Shown: positions 1 through 7,157 of the stretch, one piece after another
How the letters are laid out: each line of letters starts with the position of its first letter
Position numbering within the stretch: the first letter of the stretch is position 1
Assembly (NCBI RefSeq): GCF_020164785.1
Contig: NZ_JAIUGX010000011.1
Location: forward strand, 124,001 to 188,000
Source of the DNA: Mesorhizobium sp. ES1-1
GTDB lineage: Bacteria > Pseudomonadota > Alphaproteobacteria > Rhizobiales > Rhizobiaceae
Direction: 5' to 3'
DNA: 64,000 nucleotides
Notes under the pieces: model-generated
What the model was told of the DNA's origin: nothing
Database searches by the model: none
What the model saw: only the letters and a program-made list of their open reading frames with translations
Translations under genes and position numbers: made by a program

Positions 1-233
1 TTGCCGTTGCCTTCGAGCGTGATGATCTCGCGCAAATCTGAACCCGCGATGGTGGCTTCGCGCACGAAGTGGCTCTTGCTCTCCTCCACCACGTCACAGC
101 GTGTGCAGAGGCCCGGCGGAAGGAACAGGCGCGCGTCGCGCGCCTTCAGCTCGAGGCCCTTCCACACCTGCTCGCGCGTGAGCTTGGTTTCACCGACGGC
201 ATTCACCGGAACGGTGGCGGTTGAATAGATCAT
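1..233 (-). CDS. AtaL-like / DUF1857 family protein, 3' end cut by window edge
   Basis: The minus-strand frame opens with ATG at 231-233 and stays open to the window edge, giving 77 codons. The visible protein starts MIYSTATVPVNAVGETKLTR and continues with EQVWKGLELKARDARLF and a Cys-bearing LCTRCDVVEE segment. This matches the opening of the AtaL-like/DUF1857 SRPBCC-fold proteins, where a Lys-Leu-Thr-Arg-x-x-Val-Trp stretch is typical. The family binds small hydrophobic ligands; no reaction can be assigned. It starts 38 bases after the stop of the upstream NmrA-like gene on the same strand, so the two are probably co-transcribed. Confidence 0.7.
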   Translation of the reverse strand, partial: MIYSTATVPVNAVGETKLTREQVWKGLELKARDARLFLPPGLCTRCDVVEESKSHFVREATIAGSDLREIITLEGNG

Positions 234-271
234 GATGTGGCTCCCTGGATTGGGTTTCTTGACAACAGGCC

Positions 272-1135
272 TTAGGCAGCGATCTGGGCGGCGTAGTCGC
301 GATAGGAGCGCAGCGGGCGGCCCAGCAGGGCGACCAGGCGATCGACATCCCCGGCCTCCGGGATCATGCCGTCGGTCACGAAGCGCTCGGCCATCAGCCG
401 CATGTCGAGTGCCATCCAGCTCGGCATGAATTGCCGCAGGCTCTGTTCGAATCCCGCCGTGTCGTCGCCGGGGTAGGCGATCGCGCGGCCGAGGATGTCC
501 GTCCAGATCGCCGCGGCGTCCGCGCCTGTCAGCGTGTCGGGGCCGACCAGGTTGATGCGGTTGAGCGGCAGTGGCGTGGACGATTGCTCGCGGCGGACCA
601 GTTCGATCGCGGCGATCTCGCCGACGTCGCGCGCATCGATCATGGCGAGACCCTTGCCGCCGATCGGCATCGGGTAGATGCCGTAGTTGGTGATGACGTC
701 CTTGATGCTCAGCTCATTGTCCATGAAGTAGGCGGGGCGCAGGATGGTGGCGTTGAGGCCCATCTGTTCGATCATCCGCTCGACGCCGAACTTGCCCGCG
801 AAATGCGGCACGTTCACGTAGAGGTCGCTGTGGATCACCGAGAGATAGACGATCCGCTCGATGCCGGCTTCGCGAGCGACCGCCAGCGCGACCAGCGCCT
901 GAGTGTATTCGTCGGCCACCACCCCGTTCAGCAGGAAGAGCGTGGATACGCCCGAGAAGGCGCGCCGCAGGGAATCGACGTCGAGCAGGTCGCCTTGGGC
1001 GACTTCGACGCCGGCCGGAAAATTGGCCTTGGATGGGTCGCGGACCAGAACGCGCACATCGGCGCCACGGTTCACGAGGTGTTCGACAACGTTGCGGCCG
1101 ACATTGCCGGTAGCGCCGGTTACGAGGATGGTCAT
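272..1135 (-). CDS. NmrA-like NAD(P)-binding oxidoreductase (atypical SDR)
   Basis: This 287-aa protein begins MTILVTGATGNVGRNVVEHL, a Rossmann GxxGxxG dinucleotide site at residues 7-13, and continues with the NmrA/atypical-SDR pattern (VRDPSKANF, a TLFLLNGV strand, YLSVIHSD, TILRPAYFMDN). Such proteins are NAD(P)H:quinone reductase-like enzymes or redox sensors, and the substrate cannot be told. The ATG at 1133-1135 has an AGGAG ribosome site just upstream. It leads a two-gene unit with the AtaL-like gene. A copy of a 16-bp motif shared with the neighbouring LysR/SDR promoter lies about 88 bases upstream, which suggests joint control. Confidence 0.85.
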   Translation of the reverse strand: MTILVTGATGNVGRNVVEHLVNRGADVRVLVRDPSKANFPAGVEVAQGDLLDVDSLRRAFSGVSTLFLLNGVVADEYTQALVALAVAREAGIERIVYLSVIHSDLYVNVPHFAGKFGVERMIEQMGLNATILRPAYFMDNELSIKDVITNYGIYPMPIGGKGLAMIDARDVGEIAAIELVRREQSSTPLPLNRINLVGPDTLTGADAAAIWTDILGRAIAYPGDDTAGFEQSLRQFMPSWMALDMRLMAERFVTDGMIPEAGDVDRLVALLGRPLRSYRDYAAQIAA

Positions 1136-1222
1136 TTGGGTTACTCCTGCTTGGGTTGTTAAGTCTGGTAGAAATCTAGCGGCCCAGATTCATATCCAAT
1201 AGCCGCGTGTTTTGAACGCTCC

Positions 1223-1238
1223 GTCTCACTGGTGGAAC
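1223..1238 (+). promoter_or_regulatory. Candidate LysR operator, copy 1
   Basis: The 16-mer GTCTCACTGGTGGAAC is repeated exactly at 2193-2208 and, with 3 mismatches and inverted, at 2100-2115. It has dyad symmetry (GTnnCAC-TG-GTGnnAC) and fits the T-N11-A layout of LysR boxes. It sits upstream of the NmrA-like gene that starts at 1135. Function is inferred. Confidence 0.5.
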
Positions 1239-1424
1239 GGTGGAGGCGCAGATCGGAGAAGGAGGCGGTAGCGGCAAGCGCTGCGCGATGAGGTAACTGC
1301 GTCCGTCCGGACGCCGCTTGTCCATCGCGGCGGCGCGGTGCGCTACGCCCAGCTGAGCATGCCAGCGACCTGCAGGGCTCGCCTCAACCGCTCCGGCGAA
1401 GGGTGGCGCCGCAGCGCTATCGGC

Positions 1425-2093
1425 TCACCAGCTGATCAATGGAGAGCGATGCCGCCAGGCGTCGCTCTCGACCTGGTCGAGGACAAACTTCGCAACGTCC
1501 TCCCGCGAGATGCTGCCGCCATGGAAGCCGGACAGATCGGTCAGCGTGCGGAGGGTGCCGCGGCCTGCCTTGTTGTTCAGAATCGATGGCCGGACGATCG
1601 TCCAATCGAGACCGGACTCCCTGATGACGGCTTCCTGCCGGTTCTTGTCAGCGTAGACGTTGCGCAGCAGAAGCGGGAATATCACCCTGTCGAACAGGAA
1701 CCCGCCATGGCCGGCGCTGTCGCCGGCGCCCATCCCGGTAATGGCGACCAGGCGCGAGACGTGCTCCGCCTTCATTGCCTTGACGAGTGCACGGGTCGCG
1801 GCGGAGAGCAGCGTGACCTGCTTGAACGGGCTGGCCGGGGTGCCGAGGGCACTGATGACGGCATCCTGGCCTGTAACGGCTTGGCGCAGGCTCTTCTCGT
1901 CGCGGGCATCACCGATAACAAGCCGGATGCCGTTCATATCAGCCGCTTTCTCGGGCGACCGGACCAGTGCCGTCACCTCATACCCAAGTGCCAGCGCCTG
2001 GCTGACGACGAGGCGGCCAGTGGGCCCTGTCGCGCCGAGAACCAAGACCTTGGTGTGCGGGGCTTGGAGGTTAGGGTTCGTGGACTGGGTCAT
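1425..2093 (-). CDS. NAD(P)-dependent oxidoreductase, NmrA/BVR-B type SDR
   Basis: The 222-aa protein has TKVLVLGATGPTGRLVVSQA near the N-terminus, an atypical-SDR dinucleotide fold with GxTGxTG. ALVRSPEKA, VIGDARDEKSL, VISALGTPASPF and DWTIVRPSIL follow in the order expected for NmrA-like/biliverdin-reductase-B-like proteins. The frame is open 32 codons further upstream, but ATG at 2091-2093 is preferred because GAGGAA lies 8 bases before it. The gene is divergent from the LysR gene at 2211, the usual arrangement of a LysR regulator and its target. A near-copy of the candidate operator overlaps its ribosome-binding region. Substrate unknown. Confidence 0.85.
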   Translation of the reverse strand: MTQSTNPNLQAPHTKVLVLGATGPTGRLVVSQALALGYEVTALVRSPEKAADMNGIRLVIGDARDEKSLRQAVTGQDAVISALGTPASPFKQVTLLSAATRALVKAMKAEHVSRLVAITGMGAGDSAGHGGFLFDRVIFPLLLRNVYADKNRQEAVIRESGLDWTIVRPSILNNKAGRGTLRTLTDLSGFHGGSISREDVAKFVLDQVESDAWRHRSPLISW

Positions 2094-2099
2094 GGCTTT

Positions 2100-2115
2100 G
2101 TTCCTCAGGTGAGAC
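2100..2115 (-). promoter_or_regulatory. Candidate LysR operator, copy 2 (inverted, 13/16)
   Basis: Read on the minus strand this is GTCTCACCTGAGGAAC, matching the other two copies at 13 of 16 positions. It lies 6 bases before the start of the SDR gene, so a bound regulator would block transcription or translation initiation there. Part of the match (GAGGAA) is also the ribosome-binding site. Confidence 0.4.
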
Positions 2116-2192
2116 ATTTGCGTTGGGCAGGTTGTTTTCGTGAATATGATTGGTTCACATTTGATGCGATAGACGTTACTATTGGACACGAC

Positions 2193-2208
2193 GTCTCACT
2201 GGTGGAAC
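2193..2208 (+). promoter_or_regulatory. Candidate LysR operator, copy 3
   Basis: GTCTCACTGGTGGAAC occurs here, ending 2 bases before the LysR start codon, and is identical to 1223-1238. Its position fits negative autoregulation of the LysR gene. Confidence 0.5.
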
Positions 2209-2210
2209 AC

Positions 2211-3101
2211 ATGGATTTGCTGGCTCTCGCCGATTTTGTGCTCGTGGCCCGGCACGGCGGCTTCGGCCGCGCAGCACGCGCTGCGACCCGCCCCAAGGCG
2301 ACTTTGTCGCGACGGGTCGCGGAACTGGAGGCTGGCTTGGGTTTACGACTTGTCGAGCGAGGGGCGCGCGCGCTCAAACTGACCGAGGAGGGTCGAGCGC
2401 TTTACGAGCGTGCAGGTCATTTGCTGGCGGAGATCGACGAAACGGCGGCAGCGATTGCTTCGGGCGGACAGAGACCGCGCGGCAAGCTCAGGATCAGCGC
2501 TCCGCTGCTCTTCTCTCAGACCGCGATGGGCAAGATTGCCGCTGGTTTTGTGCTGAAGTACCCGGAAGTGAGGCTCGAGGTCTCCACGGAAGACCGCGCT
2601 GTGGACATGATCGAGGAAGGGTTCGACCTGGTGATCCGGGTCAATCCGGACCCGGATGAGACGCTTGTGGGAAGGGCGTTCCTGCGCGATCGACTGTTGG
2701 TTGCCGCGAGCCCGGCTCTGGCCCGGCCGACGGGAAACCCGAGAGCGCCCGCCGTCATACGAACAGCGGGCGACCGACTGACCTGGCAAGTGACAACCGC
2801 CGCCGGACCGAGCGCGATCATGGTCGAGCCTGTTCTCACGCTATCATCGCTCGTCATGGTCCGCGACGCAGTGCGCGCCGGCGTCGGCGCCGGCCGCCTC
2901 CCCTTGTCGCTCGTCAGCCATGACCTGGCCCGCGGCACGCTGGTGAACTGGGGCGAGATCGATGGACCCGACATCGTCCTTTGGACGCTCTATCCGTCCA
3001 GGCGGCTGTTGAGCGCCCGAGTGTCAGCGTTTCTGAATTATCTCAAGGAGGCCTTCCCGACGGGGGCGCCTGACGAGCTGGCCGCCTATATGGACCCTTA
3101 A
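2211..3101 (+). CDS. LysR-family transcriptional regulator
   Basis: The 296-aa protein starts MDLLALADFVLVARHGGFGR. A LysR winged helix-turn-helix lies at about residues 1-60 (AARAATRPKATLSRRVAELE then GLRLVERGARALKLTEEG) and a periplasmic-binding-like effector domain at about 90-290 (GKLRISAPLLFSQ, FDLVIRVNPDPDETLVGR). The frame stays open far upstream, but this ATG gives the standard LysR N-terminus; an in-frame GTG 9 bases upstream is the alternative. It is divergent from the SDR at 1425-2093, which it probably controls along with itself through the repeated 16-bp motif. The inducer is unknown. Confidence 0.9.
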   Translation: MDLLALADFVLVARHGGFGRAARAATRPKATLSRRVAELEAGLGLRLVERGARALKLTEEGRALYERAGHLLAEIDETAAAIASGGQRPRGKLRISAPLLFSQTAMGKIAAGFVLKYPEVRLEVSTEDRAVDMIEEGFDLVIRVNPDPDETLVGRAFLRDRLLVAASPALARPTGNPRAPAVIRTAGDRLTWQVTTAAGPSAIMVEPVLTLSSLVMVRDAVRAGVGAGRLPLSLVSHDLARGTLVNWGEIDGPDIVLWTLYPSRRLLSARVSAFLNYLKEAFPTGAPDELAAYMDP

Positions 3102-3146
3102 TGGGCGATGCGGCTGCGCACCACCACAACAGCTCAGTAGACACGG

Positions 3147-3191
3147 CACGGCCGTCTTTCCGCTCCCTTCGGAAACGTCAGGACGGCCGTG
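3147..3191. terminator. Inverted repeat between convergent genes, possible bidirectional terminator
   Basis: CACGGCCGTC at 3147-3156 pairs with GACGGCCGTG at 3182-3191, with an inner TTTCCG/CGGAAA pair. It lies between the LysR stop (3101) and the end of the convergent DUF3618 gene (3218). No clear T-run follows, so the call rests on position and stem strength. Confidence 0.45.
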
Positions 3192-3217
3192 TTCCAAAGA
3201 TGCCCGAACCTGCCGGG

Positions 3218-4132
3218 TTATCTATCCGCGCCGGTGTCGGACTCGGAGCCCGGCAGCTTGTCCGCCACGGTTTTGAGCTTTTCGCGGACGTTTGACTCGG
3301 TTTGCGCCGCTGTTGCCTGAACGACATCCTTGATTTGATCGACCAGGCCGCCGCCGTCGCCCGTCAAGCCCTTCTTGTCGGCTTCGTCCTTCACGCTCTG
3401 ATAGGCTTGGGCCGCTACGTCCTTGGCGCCCTCAACCCCCTGTTGGAGAAGCTGGCTGGCCTGGTCGCGCAGTTTATCACTCAAGTCTCCGACCTGCGCG
3501 TCCTCGATGTCCGTGCGCGGCAGAAGCGCACCGATCGCGGTGCCCAGAGCGAGCCCCAGTGCGGCAAGGACCAAAGGTTCCTGGCGAAGCATGTCGGCAG
3601 TGGCGGTCGCGGCTTTGGCTGCCTGACCTGACGTGGCAGAAACGTAGCTGCTCGCCTGCCCCGACAAGGTATGCGCCGCGTCGTGCGCGGTCGTGGAGAC
3701 TTTCTCGGCTGCGCTTCCGGCCATGGATGATGCCGCCGAGGCCAGGCCCGCAGCCTTGTCCTTGATGGAATCCATCACGCCCTCATTGTCACCGGTGCTG
3801 TCGCTTCCGGAATATCCGTAAGAGCCAGCGGGACGTGGCGTAGGTGCCGAACCGGTGGGATATGGGCGGGCCGGGGAGGTGGCTGCCGAGCCACCTTGAC
3901 CGGCCATCAGCCAGGCAAGGCCGACGCCTACCAACGCGACAGGCAGAGGATTCCCCTGCACCTGCGACTTCAGGGTGGTCAGCATGGATCCGTCGCCGGT
4001 GAACATGCCGGAAAATTCGTCGATAAGTTGGCCAGGCGTCATCTTGTTGCGAATGGACTCGGCGGTATCGGACACTCTTGCCCTTGCGAGTTCGGCGTCG
4101 TGTTGGAGTTCGGCAGATGTTTTGTCGGTCAT
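3218..4132 (-). CDS. DUF3618 domain membrane protein
   Basis: The 304-aa protein carries the DUF3618 signature near its N-terminus (LARARVSDTAESIRNKMTPG, residues 15-34). A hydrophobic stretch follows at about 61-78 (NPLPVALVGVGLAWLMAG), then a long Ala/Ser/Thr/Gln-rich linker, a second membrane segment near 200-222 and an amphipathic C-terminal region. DUF3618 proteins are found in rhizobia beside holin-X/DUF1469 proteins and are linked to stress or nutrient limitation; no biochemical role is known. The ATG at 4130-4132 is chosen because it overlaps the stop of the upstream gene by 4 bases. It is the last gene of a four-gene operon behind an EcfG-type promoter. Confidence 0.8.
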   Translation of the reverse strand: MTDKTSAELQHDAELARARVSDTAESIRNKMTPGQLIDEFSGMFTGDGSMLTTLKSQVQGNPLPVALVGVGLAWLMAGQGGSAATSPARPYPTGSAPTPRPAGSYGYSGSDSTGDNEGVMDSIKDKAAGLASAASSMAGSAAEKVSTTAHDAAHTLSGQASSYVSATSGQAAKAATATADMLRQEPLVLAALGLALGTAIGALLPRTDIEDAQVGDLSDKLRDQASQLLQQGVEGAKDVAAQAYQSVKDEADKKGLTGDGGGLVDQIKDVVQATAAQTESNVREKLKTVADKLPGSESDTGADR

Positions 4133-4524
4133 TTGACTTGATCCTTGATGACGCTCGCATCGCGCTTGAGCTGACCGGTTGTCCGGTCGGGGGTGAGTTG
4201 AGAAGGCTTCATGTTCGCGGCGCCGGTGCGCACCAGTAAGGCCCCCACCAGCGCAACCACAATGCCCACGAGAAGCGACGACCAGCCCGCGCCAAGGCCC
4301 GCATTCGCCAATGCGATCACCAAGGCCTGCAGCAGTATCAGCAGCGCGGCCATCAGGCATATGGCGCCGCCCAGCACTTCCGCCGCGCCTGCGCCGGCCT
4401 TTTCGGCCTTTTCGTATAATTCGGTTCTGAGCAGCTTGCCTTCGGTCTGCAGCAACGTCGTCACTTGCTGGGAGAGGTCGCTGATCAACCCCATCAAGCT
4501 TCTATCGTCCTGACCGGGCGTCAT
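4129..4524 (-). CDS. Phage-holin family (DUF1469 / holin-X) membrane protein
   Basis: The 131-aa protein has an amphipathic N-terminal segment (LISDLSQQVTTLLQTEGKLL) followed by two membrane helices: about residues 50-75 (GAICLMAALLILLQALVIAL) and 80-100 (SSLLVGIVVALVGALLVRTG). This is the layout of the DUF1469/Actinobacterial holin-X family, which despite the name is not phage-bound and commonly sits next to DUF3618 genes in alphaproteobacteria. It overlaps both neighbours by 4 bases (ATGA), so translation is probably coupled. Cellular role unknown; envelope stress is the likely setting. Confidence 0.8.
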   Translation of the reverse strand: MTPGQDDRSLMGLISDLSQQVTTLLQTEGKLLRTELYEKAEKAGAGAAEVLGGAICLMAALLILLQALVIALANAGLGAGWSSLLVGIVVALVGALLVRTGAANMKPSQLTPDRTTGQLKRDASVIKDQVK

Positions 4525-5105
4525 ATTTCTGACCCCGCAACCGAGGAGCCAAAGGGCTCGTAGCCCGGGGAGGAAGCAGGTTCCTCCGAGGTCCTGTTCG
4601 CATCGGGCTCATCCGAGGCGTTGCTCGCTTCGGCGCTGCCGCTCGGCGACGAACTCTTGATGAACCGGCCGAGCGCCAGTCCGGCAATGACCGAGCCTCC
4701 GACCAGTACGCCCGGATTTTGCGTTCCGAACGCCCTGATCTCCGCCAAGACGTCTTGAAAAGGCTTGTCCTTCAGGGAAGCGGACATCCGCTCCAGCCCG
4801 CCGGCGGCTTCGAGAGCGAAGCGGGACGCACCTTTCTGGTCGCTGTTGGCCAGGTGTTCACTTGCGGCCCGGATTGCTTCGCTAAAGGCAGTGATGGCGC
4901 TGCTGATATTCTTCTGCACGGCTTCGGCCTGGCTGGTCAGGGCTTCCGTGCCTTCGGACGCTATGTCTTTCGCTTTGCCGGCGAGGCCGTCCTTAGCCTC
5001 GCCAATAGCCTGGCTAAGCTTCTTTCCGCCGTCGGCCAATCCAGACTGCATATCCGAAAAATCAGTCTTTGCCCTGTCCTGGGCTCTATCCTGGTCATCT
5101 TGCAT
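4521..5105 (-). CDS. Ala-rich stress-type protein with single C-terminal membrane segment
   Basis: With the start at 5105 the protein is 194 aa. A charged, Ala-rich, probably coiled-coil region (AIGEAKDGLAGKAKDIASEG, AFSEAIRAASEHLAN) precedes one hydrophobic segment (GVLVGGSVIAGLALGRFIKS) and a Ser/Glu-rich tail. Similar rhizobial proteins are often labelled nutrient-deprivation-induced; that is a family label, not a demonstrated function. ATG at 5105 has GGAG about 7 bases upstream. ATG at 5132, adding 9 residues, is possible but has no clear ribosome site. It is the second gene of the EcfG-promoted operon. Confidence 0.7.
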   Translation of the reverse strand: MQDDQDRAQDRAKTDFSDMQSGLADGGKKLSQAIGEAKDGLAGKAKDIASEGTEALTSQAEAVQKNISSAITAFSEAIRAASEHLANSDQKGASRFALEAAGGLERMSASLKDKPFQDVLAEIRAFGTQNPGVLVGGSVIAGLALGRFIKSSSPSGSAEASNASDEPDANRTSEEPASSPGYEPFGSSVAGSEI

Positions 5106-5135
5106 TTCAATCTCCAACGGGTCGGTGGCCATGCG

Positions 5136-5210
5136 TTAGTGCAAGCCAAGGAACGAAAGGATCGCCAGCACGACGACAACAAGGCCTATGAGATAGATGA
5201 CACTGTTCAT
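5136..5210 (-). CDS. 24-aa single-pass membrane peptide
   Basis: ATG at 5208-5210 follows a strong GGAGGA site 9 bases upstream. The peptide is MNSVIYLIGLVVVVLAILSF plus FLGLH-type residues ending in His, almost entirely one hydrophobic helix, with TAA at 5136-5138. It stops just before the start region of the Ala-rich gene and is the first gene after the EcfG-type promoter. Tiny membrane peptides of this look occur in rhizobia near stress genes, and some small hydrophobic peptides modulate partner membrane proteins. The partner here might be one of the two membrane proteins downstream (inference). It is too short for routine gene callers. Confidence 0.7.
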   Translation of the reverse strand: MNSVIYLIGLVVVVLAILSFLGLH

Positions 5211-5234
5211 GGTGCGAGTTCCTCCAGACAAGCC

Positions 5235-5259
5235 AACTTGCAATCATCCATCCTGTTCC
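5235..5259 (-). promoter_or_regulatory. EcfG/RpoE2-type general stress promoter
   Basis: On the minus strand GGAAC (5259-5255) is followed by a 17-base spacer and GTT (5237-5235). This matches the alphaproteobacterial general-stress sigma consensus (GGAAC, 16-19 bases, GTT). It lies 25 bases upstream of the 24-aa peptide start and would drive the operon down to the DUF3618 gene. Confidence 0.65.
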
Positions 5260-5416
5260 GACCGAAATCGCGCCACTGCTAATTTTTTTGACTTCATGCC
5301 TCGGCGCGACGGTTCGAGCCGCCGAGATCGCGATGAACGCCAAGCGGTATGGGAAGTCCGCAACCAACGCCGTCACCGCTCGTTGTGGCACCTGCATGTG
5401 ATAAAGGACCCGTCTC

Positions 5417-5809
5417 GTGGAACTTGCCGGTAAATGTCTCTGCGGCTCGGTTCGGTTCACGCTGAGCGCCAGCCCCAGAGTCCATTATTGCCATTGCACG
5501 ATGTGTCAGAAATCCACCGGTGGGCCGGCGGCCGTGCTTGCTTGGGTTCCCCGCGCAGCACTGCAGTGGGAAGGCGCGTTACCTATGGAGTATCGGTCCT
5601 CTCCCATCGCGGCCAGAAGCTTTTGCGGCAGATGCGGCTCGCCGATCGCGCTGCTCTACGACGATGCCAGTGAAATCGGCCTCCATTTGGCCACGCTTGA
5701 CCAACGCGCCGAGCTAGCCGCGCAGTATCACTACGGTGTCGAAAGCCAACTGCCATGGTTCGACGCAGGCAAGGACTTGCCGAGAAGGTCCACTGAAGAA
5801 AAGTGGTAG
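5417..5809 (+). CDS. GFA family (glutathione-dependent formaldehyde-activating-like) zinc protein
   Basis: The 130-aa protein has the Cys pattern of the GFA fold: CLCGSVRF at residues 7-14, CHCTMCQKSTG at 25-35 and FCGRCGSPIALLYDD at about 69-83. These ligands bind zinc in the family. Members resemble the Gfa protein once thought to speed S-hydroxymethylglutathione formation; most have no proven reaction. The start is GTG at 5417 with AAAGGA about 10 bases upstream. Its C-terminal SQLPWFDAGKDLPR is typical of the family. It is divergent from the stress operon at 3218-5210. Confidence 0.85.
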   Translation: MELAGKCLCGSVRFTLSASPRVHYCHCTMCQKSTGGPAAVLAWVPRAALQWEGALPMEYRSSPIAARSFCGRCGSPIALLYDDASEIGLHLATLDQRAELAAQYHYGVESQLPWFDAGKDLPRRSTEEKW

Positions 5810-5947
5810 GCCGACCCGCGGCCGGCGGGAAGGACAGTTCGACGGCGACTTGCGGAATAAATCCGCCGATGAAATTGATCGGCAGGGGGCGTTGTGTGCG
5901 TGTTCGCAACAGATGACGGAGAGCGCAGGTCTTTTTTGGTCATCGGC

Positions 5948-5972
5948 GGAACCCGAAATTTTTCGGCAGGTT
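5948..5972 (+). promoter_or_regulatory. EcfG/RpoE2-type promoter
   Basis: GGAAC at 5948-5952, a 17-base spacer and GTT at 5970-5972 match the general-stress consensus with the same geometry as the promoter at 5235-5259. No plus-strand protein gene follows within 260 bases, but a strong terminator does (6207-6234), so the product may be a small RNA. Confidence 0.55.
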
Positions 5973-6010
5973 GGGAGGAGCAGCAACCCCTCCGCTGCGA
6001 CCGGGGGAAT

Positions 6011-6151
6011 TCACCCTCGGTAGGCCCGCATCATCTCGCCAGGTGGTGCGGGCTCTTCCATCGGAACCTCATCCAGCTTAACCGGTGGATTTTCGTCGGT
6101 CGCGGTAAGGCGGTAGCGCTGGCCGATGAAGGTGCGGTTGCCTGCAACCAA
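6011..6151 (-). CDS. Possible 46-aa hypothetical protein or gene remnant
   Basis: A minus-strand frame reads LVAGNRTFIGQRYRLTATDE and continues acidic and Pro-rich (EVPMEEPAPPGEMM) to a TGA at 6011-6013. Third codon positions are strongly G/C, as in real genes of this genome. The start is unclear: TTG at 6151 has AAGGG upstream, while the frame stays open through the terminator hairpin, whose coding there is unlikely. It may be a small gene or the tail of a decayed one. It lies antisense to the proposed small RNA. I do not recognise the family. Confidence 0.25.
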   Translation of the reverse strand: MVAGNRTFIGQRYRLTATDENPPVKLDEVPMEEPAPPGEMMRAYRG

Positions 6152-6206
6152 CCCTTCCGCCGCTCGTTGACCCAGGCTGGCAGAGATCCCAGCACTCCAG
6201 ACCCTG

Positions 6207-6234
6207 GCCCGCCTTCGACAGGCGGGCTTTTTTT
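6207..6234 (+). terminator. Rho-independent terminator
   Basis: GCCCGCC at 6207-6213 pairs with GGCGGGC at 6221-6227 around a 7-base loop and is followed by seven T residues. It acts only in the plus direction. Confidence 0.85.
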
Positions 6235-6362
6235 GGAGTTCAGCCATCCCGCTCCCGTCGGCCTGCACAATGCCGGGGTGGCGAGGCCAAGAAGCCGACC
6301 ATGCGGTGGAGCACGTCCTCTTGCAATGATGGACCGGCTTATGGCCGGGTTAGAGCCGTTGC

Positions 6363-7157
6363 CTAGTGCGGTGGTGATGGGCCCGAAGACGCTTCGAGAT
6401 GGCTGATCTCGACACGGTTGCGCCCACTCCGCTTTGCGTCGTAGAGGCGGACATCGGCGATCTTGTAGAGCTCGGAAAATGTTGTTCTGCGCATGAAGGT
6501 CACCACGCCCACGCTGACCGACAGTTGATACGGGAACCCGTCGGGAACGAAGCTGGTCTCGGTTACAGCGACGCGCAGACGCTGGGCAACCATCGCGGCC
6601 CGCGGAGGCGGAACACCGGGCAGAAACACGCCGAACTCCTCGCCACCCATGCGGCCGATAAGGTCTATATCCCGAAGGGATGACCTCATACTGCTGACGA
6701 TCAGCCTGAGCGCTTCATCGCCATTGTCGTGCCCGAACCTGTCATTGACGCGCTTGAAATGGTCGACGTCGACTACCAACAGCGCGCCATCCAATCGTTC
6801 CTTCTCCCCGGTTACACTTCCCAGATACGCATCCACCAAGGTGGTGAACGCCACCCTGGTCAGGCACGAGGTCAAGCCGTCGGTTGTCGCCACCCGCATG
6901 AGCAGGTCATGGGCAATGGCCAATTGGCGAAGTTTGCTCAGCAGATAGAAGAAAAACGGAGGCGCGATGATCAAGGGAAGGACGAAATTGTTGAGGGGAG
7001 TGTCTCCGAGGCGCCAGCGACCGTCCTCGAAAGAGTAGCTGTCGAGCGCGAACGCCATGGCGATGCAGCAGACGGTTCCGAGGATGGTCAGAAGGATCAC
7101 TCGATTCCACGAGCGGGGAGAAAAATCAGTAATGCTCCAGGATCTAAACGCTTTCAT
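6363..7157 (-). CDS. Membrane-anchored diguanylate cyclase (GGDEF)
   Basis: The 264-aa protein has two N-terminal membrane segments (about residues 19-38 and 57-76) that frame a short periplasmic loop. A GGDEF domain occupies about 88-255. It keeps the metal/substrate helix (LVVDVDHFKRVNDRFGHDNG), the active-site GGEEF at 171-175 and an RDID inhibitory I-site (162-165) exactly five residues before it. An active, product-inhibited enzyme making cyclic di-GMP from two GTP is therefore predicted. No EAL domain or sensory domain of size is present. ATG at 7155-7157 has a weak ribosome site. It stands alone, facing away from the small genes that follow. Confidence 0.9.
   Translation of the reverse strand: MKAFRSWSITDFSPRSWNRVILLTILGTVCCIAMAFALDSYSFEDGRWRLGDTPLNNFVLPLIIAPPFFFYLLSKLRQLAIAHDLLMRVATTDGLTSCLTRVAFTTLVDAYLGSVTGEKERLDGALLVVDVDHFKRVNDRFGHDNGDEALRLIVSSMRSSLRDIDLIGRMGGEEFGVFLPGVPPPRAAMVAQRLRVAVTETSFVPDGFPYQLSVSVGVVTFMRRTTFSELYKIADVRLYDAKRSGRNRVEISHLEASSGPSPPH

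Larger units (their letters stand above)
5979..6234 (+). ncRNA. Possible stress-induced small RNA (about 255 nt)
   Basis: The stretch is bounded by an EcfG-type promoter (5948-5972) and a textbook rho-independent terminator (6207-6234). No plus-strand reading frame with a ribosome site is present, the best being a 14-codon frame at 6136. The 5' part can fold (AGGAG/CTCC and GGGCCCG-like complementary segments). The start is set about 7 bases after the -10 element and is approximate. It could also be a 3' untranslated extension of the GFA transcript. Confidence 0.4.

Noticed and set aside
1338..2210. Upstream extension of the LysR frame
   Set aside because: It is antisense to the SDR gene; LysR begins at 2211 with a standard N-terminus.
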